From CAVQMC01 sp963713505 (GTDB lineage: Bacteria; Bacteroidota; Ignavibacteria; Ignavibacteriales; Ignavibacteriaceae), in contig CAVQMC010000021.1 of assembly GCA_963713505.1 (NCBI GenBank), positions 1 to 64,000 on the forward strand: a DNA stretch of 64,000 nt, given 5' to 3'. The notes beneath the pieces were generated by a model. It ran no database searches. It was not told the DNA's origin and was given only the letters and a program-made list of their open reading frames with translations. This document shows, one piece after another, positions 58,911-64,000 of this stretch. Both the position numbers and the translations under genes were made by a program. Every line of letters starts with the position of its first letter. Positions within the stretch are counted from its first letter, which is position 1.

Positions 58911-58932
58911 TTTTCATCCCTTTGCCCTATAG
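58911..58932 (+). promoter_or_regulatory. Shared upstream element, copy 6
   Basis: TTTTCATCC, 7 bases (CTTTGCC), CTATAG; 108 bp before the ATG at 59041. Upstream context CTAATCC, as in copy 1. Confidence 0.7.
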
Positions 58933-59040
58933 TTTATAGTGTTGATCATGGGTACATTATTACAAATTAAAAAAAGATTTTCATTTCTTGAATAAAAAGA
59001 ATTGGAAATAAGGACACGTAACAATTTAAAGGAGAATACA

Positions 59041-59421
59041 ATGAAACATATGAAGATATCTGTTTTCGCAGTATCTATACTCTTCGGCATGATGATAGTA
59101 GGATGCGGAAGCAGCCCGGTAGTGGTTGATAAAGAAGCATCAACATCATCAATCCGTGCAGCGGAGGAAGTAGGTGCTTCCGGCATTTCAAGCGCATCTC
59201 TTTATTTACAGCTTGCAAAAGAAGAACTTACAAAAGCAGAGATGTTTGCAGAAAAAGGGGAGAAGTTGCAGGCAGAGTCAATGCTGCTGCGCGCACAATC
59301 TGACGGTGAATTGGCAATAGCACTCTCTCACAGTGATACCGACAAGAAGGAAGCAAAAGAAGCAATTGATCGTGTACAACAGCTTCGACTGGACAATAAT
59401 TTACCTCAAGAAAGGAATTAA
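59041..59421 (+). CDS. DUF4398-domain lipoprotein
   Basis: A 126-residue lipoprotein (signal to MIVGC; Cys21) with the DUF4398 helical pair: SASLYLQLAKEELTKAEMFA, then AESMLLRAQSDGELAIALSH. The family sits beside OmpA-type proteins and probably contacts peptidoglycan or the OmpA partner. AAAGGAG site. The OmpA gene begins 4 bp downstream, and copy 6 of the shared element lies upstream. Confidence 0.85.
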   Translation: MKHMKISVFAVSILFGMMIVGCGSSPVVVDKEASTSSIRAAEEVGASGISSASLYLQLAKEELTKAEMFAEKGEKLQAESMLLRAQSDGELAIALSHSDTDKKEAKEAIDRVQQLRLDNNLPQERN

Positions 59422-59425
59422 AAAA

Positions 59426-60247
59426 ATGAAATCTATGATATATCTTATAACTATAGTATTTGCCGCACTGCTCATTGGCTGCAGCGCAAGCTTGCCTCCG
59501 CAAGAATTAATTAATGCGCGTCAAGCTTATCAGCAGGCAAGTACCGGGCAGGCAGCACAATTAGTGCCGGCAGAACTACACAAAGCTAAAACTGCACTCG
59601 ATGCCGCTGAAAAATCTTTCTTAAAAGAACCTGATTCTTATCGTACCCGTGATCTTGCATATGTAGCAGATCGAAAATCCAAGATAGCTGAAGCATTAGG
59701 TGTTACGACTGCAGAAAATAATGCAACCTCAAAGGCTAAAAAAGATTATGAAACAACTCAGGCCGAGATTATGAAGCAAACTAATGATCAGCTGGTTATA
59801 TCGAAAAAAGCACAGCTCGATGCCGAGAAAGCTGCAGCTGATGCACAGGCAGAACTTGCCAAACTTGCGGCAGTAAAGGAAGAAACTCGTGGTCTAGTAA
59901 TTACACTTTCCGGCAGTGTCCTCTTTGCTTCGAACAAATCAGCTCTGCTGCCGGCGGCACAAGATAGGTTAAACAAGGTTGCTGATGCACTATTAGTAAC
60001 CAAAGAGCGGAAACTCACTGTTGAGGGTTATACTGATTCTCAGGGATCATCAAGTTACAACATGGTGTTAGCTCAAAAGCGTGCTGATGCGGTGCGTTCA
60101 TACCTAATTTCAAGGGGTTACCCTGGTGATCTTATTCAAGCGCAGGGAATCGGTGAAGAAAGTCCAGTTGCAGACAATAATACTGCCGAAGGCCGGGCTA
60201 ACAATCGCCGTGTAGAGATTGTAGTTAATCATATATCCAAATTGTAA
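59426..60247 (+). CDS. DUF4398/OmpA-family lipoprotein
   Basis: A 273-residue protein starting at the ATG at 59426, behind AAAGGAAT; upstream in-frame starts lie in the previous gene. Lipoprotein signal (LLIGC; Cys18), DUF4398-like helices (PPQELINARQAYQQA), an Ala/Lys-rich coiled coil (about 110-160), and a C-terminal OmpA peptidoglycan-binding domain: VLFASNKSALLPAAQDRLNK, VEGYTDSQGSS, LAQKRADAVRSYLISRG, and the D/R pair ending ANNRRVEIVV. It tethers the outer membrane to the wall. It is followed by a strong terminator. Confidence 0.93.
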   Translation: MKSMIYLITIVFAALLIGCSASLPPQELINARQAYQQASTGQAAQLVPAELHKAKTALDAAEKSFLKEPDSYRTRDLAYVADRKSKIAEALGVTTAENNATSKAKKDYETTQAEIMKQTNDQLVISKKAQLDAEKAAADAQAELAKLAAVKEETRGLVITLSGSVLFASNKSALLPAAQDRLNKVADALLVTKERKLTVEGYTDSQGSSSYNMVLAQKRADAVRSYLISRGYPGDLIQAQGIGEESPVADNNTAEGRANNRRVEIVVNHISKL

Positions 60248-60268
60248 AAAGAGAATCATAACTATTCA

Positions 60269-60299
60269 AATAAGACCCGGAAATTATCCGGGTCTTATT
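60269..60299 (+). terminator. Intrinsic terminator after the OmpA gene
   Basis: A perfect 12-bp stem: AATAAGACCCGG (60269-60280) with CCGGGTCTTATT (60288-60299), 7-base loop. The strongest hairpin seen in the window. Confidence 0.85.
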
Positions 60300-60832
60300 A
60301 AGTTTATCGGCGTTAAAAATTACTAAAAAAAATGACAGATAACTTCAATGATTACTGAATAGAAATAAAAATTAAAACATTAACAAAATCTTTTTTAGCT
60401 GCATTACATCTTTAATCCTTGGTTTTTGAAAATTAAATGAACATCTTCTTAATGCTATTCAGAATCTAATGAGAAATTACTTTGCTGGAAAGGGGTTTAA
60501 GTAACATTGAAAATTGCGGAGCAAAAAAAAAGAGTTATTATTATAAAAAGCGGAAAAGAGGTTTTGCCTATTATTTTTAAATTCTAATTGAAATGATCTA
60601 CTCCAATTCACTCATAATTGTCAAGCCTTGGTTACTGCTTTTTTCTTATAGGCAGTAGAAATATTTATCTATTTTTAAAGAATCCAAGTTTTGATAAATA
60701 GTGCTGTACTACCAAGTATTGATTTCGAAGATTACCCATATTTAAGTCCATTTTCTTGCAAAATACTGTTTATTTCATTATCATATAATTAATGCATGAA
60801 TAATTTTAATTCATTGAAATGAAATCAATTAA
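60300..60832. other. Intergenic region
   Basis: AT-rich, with no gene, RNA or copy of the shared element. It contains the promoter of the response regulator at 60833. Confidence 0.4.
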
Positions 60833-61522
60833 ATGAAAAAAATCTCAATATTAGTTATTGAAGACAACAGGCTTTTACGTGAAGGTATTGTTACAATGCT
60901 AAAAAAACAGCCTGATATGCGTGTGGCCGACTCATTTGGGAACGGCGAAAATATTTTACATATGATAGAAAATCATAAGCCTGATATATTGTTGCTTGAT
61001 CTCGGTTTACGAAGTCAAAACAGTCTGCAAATTGTAAAATTAGTTAAAAAGAATTTCCCGGAAACTAAAATAATTGTTATGGATCTTATGCCGTTGCAAG
61101 AAGATATTCTCGAATTTGTCCAGGCTGGGGTAATTGGTTTCATAATCAAAGATGCAAATGTTGCCGAATTTTATAAGACTATACGCAGCGTTTATCAGGG
61201 TGCTAAAGTTTTGCCGTCACAATTAACCGGTTCACTTTTTAGTCAAATAATTGATCATGCAGTTAACGGTTCCAAACCTTCCTCAATAATTAATTCTATT
61301 CGTATGACAAAACGTGAGCGGCAGGTAATTGAATTAATTTCAGACGGTTTTACAAATAAAGAGATTGCACAAAAGCTTAATCTTTCAACCTATACGGTAA
61401 AAAGTCACGTTCACAACATACTTGAAAAATTATCTCTTCATACCCGTATCCAGATTGCAAACTATGCTCATATTTCCAACGCCTATAATAATGCAATAGA
61501 TACAACTTCATTATTAGATTAG
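60833..61522 (+). CDS. LuxR/NarL-type response regulator
   Basis: A 229-residue regulator. The receiver has acidic pocket VIEDNR, acceptor Asp in LLLDLGLR, and IIKDA. The C-terminal GerE helix-turn-helix is MTKRERQVIELISDG, TNKEIAQKLNLSTYTVKSHV and HNILEKL. Kinases of HisKA_3 type, such as that at 30379, phosphorylate this class; no kinase is adjacent, so it is an orphan here. Confidence 0.94.
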   Translation: MKKISILVIEDNRLLREGIVTMLKKQPDMRVADSFGNGENILHMIENHKPDILLLDLGLRSQNSLQIVKLVKKNFPETKIIVMDLMPLQEDILEFVQAGVIGFIIKDANVAEFYKTIRSVYQGAKVLPSQLTGSLFSQIIDHAVNGSKPSSIINSIRMTKRERQVIELISDGFTNKEIAQKLNLSTYTVKSHVHNILEKLSLHTRIQIANYAHISNAYNNAIDTTSLLD

Positions 61523-61607
61523 TAAATAAGTATAAATGTTTAAAAAGTAAATAATAATTATTTTGAGATTTCCATAAAAAGAAACATAAATAATGCGGAG
61601 GTCTCAA

Positions 61608-61937
61608 ATGAAAACAGAATCAATAGTTTCCTCGTTCTTTCAAAAGGTTTCATTGTAAATAGGAATAGATGTACATAAGTCAAAGTGGGTTGTTACTATC
61701 AGAACCAATGACTTAGAATTGAAAACATATAAGATGGATCCGTCTGCAGAAGAATTAGAAAAATCTATAACAACAAATTATCCGGGAGCAGAATACCGGA
61801 TTGTATATGAATGCTGTTTCTCAGGGTTTTGGATATATGATTACTTTTCAGAAAAAGGATATAGTATAATAGTAACTCCAACAAACAGGATTTATAAGGA
61901 CGGAAATCCAACAAAGACAGACAGAAAAGTATTATAA
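61608..61937 (+). pseudogene. IS110-family transposase, 5' remnant
   Basis: A short leader (MKTESIVSSFFQKVSL), an in-frame TAA at 61656, then the DEDD transposase start IGIDVHKSKWVVTI, ECCFSGFWIYDYF and VTPTNRI, ending KTDRK just before the KTDxxDA site. About a quarter of a normal IS110 transposase is left, ending in a stop where the family has Asp-Ala. It is dead. No terminal repeats are seen. Confidence 0.8.
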
Positions 61938-62336
61938 GAGCCTGTGACTGCGATTAACGGCGAGCAACAAAAGAAAAATAAATTGTAATAAGCTAGAATG
62001 CGGTCCGGCTCGTTAAAACGAAAAAGCTAATTGTCATAAGAAGGACGAATAACAGGATGTTAAATCTTCTTCTGAATTCATTAAAATAAAGCGAGAACAC
62101 AAACTGCTTGTATATAAATATAACATGCAGTTATAAAAAGAATGACGCCAATAAGACTAATGTTATTGCATTATTGTGATCATGCTTTAAAACACACTCC
62201 GGAATTAAAAAAAACTAATAATTTGTTTGGTATTAATAAAAAATATAATATTGATATGTGGAGATGAGAAACCACTTTAAAAAACGTGGCAATATTGAAG
62301 GCCAAATTATTAGGTTTAAAATTGAAGGATAATTAA
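61938..62336. other. Intergenic, possible IS110 debris
   Basis: No supported gene. The first 100 bp are less AT-rich than the rest and may be the far end of the dead IS110 element. Confidence 0.35.
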
Positions 62337-62606
62337 ATGGTAACAGTAATTATTCAGCATGATGTTAACAATTTTGCAGAATGGAAAAAAATATTTGATG
62401 CGGATGAACCTAACCGTGCAAAAGCAGGAGTTAATCTAATTGGCCTTTATACATCGGTCAATAATCCTAATAGTGTGACAATGATTTTTGAAACACCAAG
62501 TGCAGAAATCTATGAAAAAATAATGAGTGATCCTGGAAGACAAGAAGATATGAAAAAGGCAGGTGTAATTAGTGTACCTACTGCAACAATATTAAACAAG
62601 GTTTAA
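62337..62606 (+). CDS. Small dimeric alpha/beta-barrel-like protein
   Basis: Eighty-nine residues: VTVIIQHDVNNFAEWKKIFD, GLYTSVNNPNSVTMIFETPS, EKIMSDPGRQEDMKKAGV. The pattern (beta-alpha-beta-beta-alpha-beta, with NFAEWKKIFD) fits the antibiotic-biosynthesis-monooxygenase/DUF3764-like ferredoxin fold. AAGGATAA site. Substrate unknown. Confidence 0.75.
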   Translation: MVTVIIQHDVNNFAEWKKIFDADEPNRAKAGVNLIGLYTSVNNPNSVTMIFETPSAEIYEKIMSDPGRQEDMKKAGVISVPTATILNKV

Positions 62607-63196
62607 TTAAATACTAGAAATATATTTCAATTATTTAATGGCAACCTATTATTATTCACTACACTGTTATTAGAAATAAATATATTCCAATATGAATATT
62701 TGTCAGCTTGTTAAATAGAACCAGCACAAAGACAATATAAAATTATTTTACATGTTGCATGGATAATGGGGATAAAATTTACATTTTTGGTTCTAATAAA
62801 CTTTAGCCTAAAAAGGAGCCGAATCGTATATTTAATACTTATTATATGAGAATTAAATTCTTTTAAAAACATTTAGCTTCAATTAAAGCAAAAAGTCAAG
62901 AATCAAAAAATCCCTGACAAAATTTTGTAATAAATTTCGTTATTAAATCTGAACGATAGTTATAATAAACTGCATATTTATTCTTTAACTGTTTTGATTT
63001 CAATTTTTGGTTTGTTCTCCCATGAATCAAGAAGACAGCCTTTATGCACCCAGCATTTTGTTTAATCTAAACTTGCTATGGAAAATTTTAAATTATAAAA
63101 ATTATTTAAATAAACCTGGGCAGTTGCTGCCGGATTCCGATCTGCGCATTAACCTCAAGTAATTAGGACTTAATTAAAATATTACGGAGCTTAATT
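62607..63196. other. Intergenic region
   Basis: About 590 bp of AT-rich sequence without a supported gene or structure. Confidence 0.4.
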
Positions 63197-63850
63197 ATGC
63201 AAAAATTACGTGTTGAAAGCTTTTCTGTTTCACTCGATGGATATGGTGCAGGACCAAATCAAAGTCTTGAGAATCCTTTGGGGGTAAGGGGTCAAGAGCT
63301 TCACCAATGGTTTTACCCCACAAAGACTTTTCAACAAAAAGTACTTGGAAAGAAAGATGGTACCACCGGAGTTGATAATGAAGTTGCAGAAAAAGGATTT
63401 AAGAATATAGGTGCATGGATTATGGGGCGCAATATGTTTAGTCCGTATCGCGGCACACCTAATCCCGATTGGAAAGGGTGGTGGGGTGATAATCCGCCTT
63501 ACCATTTTCCTGTTTTCATTTTAACTAATCATAAACGGGAATCAATCGAAATGGAAGGCGGGACTATTTTTCATTTTATAACAGATGGGATTAATGCAGC
63601 TCTCGAAAAAGCTTTTGACTCAGCAAACGGTAAAGACGTAAGACTTGGCGGCGGTGTTGGTACAATCCGGCAATATCTAACGGCCCAATTAATTGATGAG
63701 TTACATTTGGCAATTTCTCCGGTTCTTTTGGGGAATGGAGAAAATCTATTTTCAAATTTAGACTTAATATCACTGGGATATAAAAACATCAAATATGTTT
63801 TTACAGATAATGCGATGCATGTTACTATAAAAAAAGCAATTAATACTTAA
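63197..63850 (+). CDS. Dihydrofolate reductase-family (RibD C-terminal) protein
   Basis: A 217-residue RibD_C/DHFR-like protein: VESFSVSLDGYGAG, GAWIMGRNMFSPYRG, PVFILTNHKRESIEM, the NADPH loop VRLGGGVGTIRQYL and IDELHLAISPVLLGNGENLF. It probably reduces an unknown pterin- or pyrimidine-like substrate with NADPH; these stand-alone members are not essential folate enzymes. ACGGAG site 9 bases upstream. Not obviously linked to its neighbours. Confidence 0.92.
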   Translation: MQKLRVESFSVSLDGYGAGPNQSLENPLGVRGQELHQWFYPTKTFQQKVLGKKDGTTGVDNEVAEKGFKNIGAWIMGRNMFSPYRGTPNPDWKGWWGDNPPYHFPVFILTNHKRESIEMEGGTIFHFITDGINAALEKAFDSANGKDVRLGGGVGTIRQYLTAQLIDELHLAISPVLLGNGENLFSNLDLISLGYKNIKYVFTDNAMHVTIKKAINT

Positions 63851-64000
63851 AATTTTTAATAAATAAATAGACAAGATTAATGAACAACCCGAAGACAAAG
63901 AAATTGCTGAACTTAATTATTTAATTGGTGATATTATTTCAGATAACTATCCAAAAGGCTTGTAAACCGGTTATTTGCAGCAATGTTATAGTTTTTAAAA
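63851..64000. other. Window end, non-coding
   Basis: A start-less frame ending at about 63965 (PEDKEIAELNYLIGDIIS, NYPKGL) could be the tail of a small or broken gene. I see no start codon or family. Confidence 0.3.

Overview
The window is AT-rich bacterial DNA, most likely from an Ignavibacteria-type member of the Bacteroidota/Chlorobiota group. The clearest sign is a type IX secretion C-terminal sorting domain of the 'QQNYPNPFNPST' kind at 19930-20955. Many lipoproteins, PEGA and OmpA envelope proteins and very long multi-PAS kinases fit the same picture. Placement rests on protein style only; no rRNA or other phylogenetic marker was seen.

Left edge (1-3.8 kb): an IS3-family element has landed in an outer-membrane barrel gene and left only its C-terminal third. 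An S41 peptidase lipoprotein and an unrecognised gene follow.

Defence island (4.2-16.6 kb): a type I restriction-modification operon carries extra genes inside it. The order is hsdR, a long prokaryotic Argonaute lacking its PIWI catalytic residues, a RelA/SpoT nucleotidyltransferase with a Cys-rich zinc-ribbon tail, hsdS, a REP-associated tyrosine transposase between palindromic REP arrays, a RhuM-Fic protein, hsdM and a lipoprotein. hsdR, the Argonaute, the RelA/SpoT gene and the start of hsdS are packed with 0-7 bp spacing or overlaps. The Argonaute and the RelA/SpoT protein form a plausible sensor/effector pair and are the best candidate for an undescribed system. Nearly every gene here is split by single-base indels, mostly one extra base in a short homopolymer. 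When the indels are corrected the lengths become exact multiples of three, so I give reconstructed genes.

Middle (16.8-46.3 kb): a YgjV-like protein, an ArsR/SRPBCC pair and a type IX-secreted Omp28-like protein come first. A chemoreceptor and CheW follow. Next is a sensory block on the minus strand: a hybrid kinase of about 1,800 residues, a stand-alone receiver and a LytS/NarX-like PAS kinase of about 1,530 residues. Then come a serine hydrolase, small membrane proteins, a PAS/SpoIIE phosphatase, a B12-binding radical SAM protein and a GT4/GH130 carbohydrate pair.

Right part (46.5-64 kb): a ribosome hibernation factor, a multi-PAS kinase with a separate receiver, small membrane proteins, lipoproteins, a barrel protein, a CheB-CheR-PAS fusion, a further PAS kinase, DUF4398 and OmpA lipoproteins, a LuxR-type response regulator, an IS110 remnant and two small enzymes.

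Six genes between 41 and 59 kb are each preceded by the same fixed-spacing element, TTTTCATCC-N7-CGATTG, 58-121 bp before the start codon. I infer a shared regulon of envelope/stress character that includes one of the sensor kinases.
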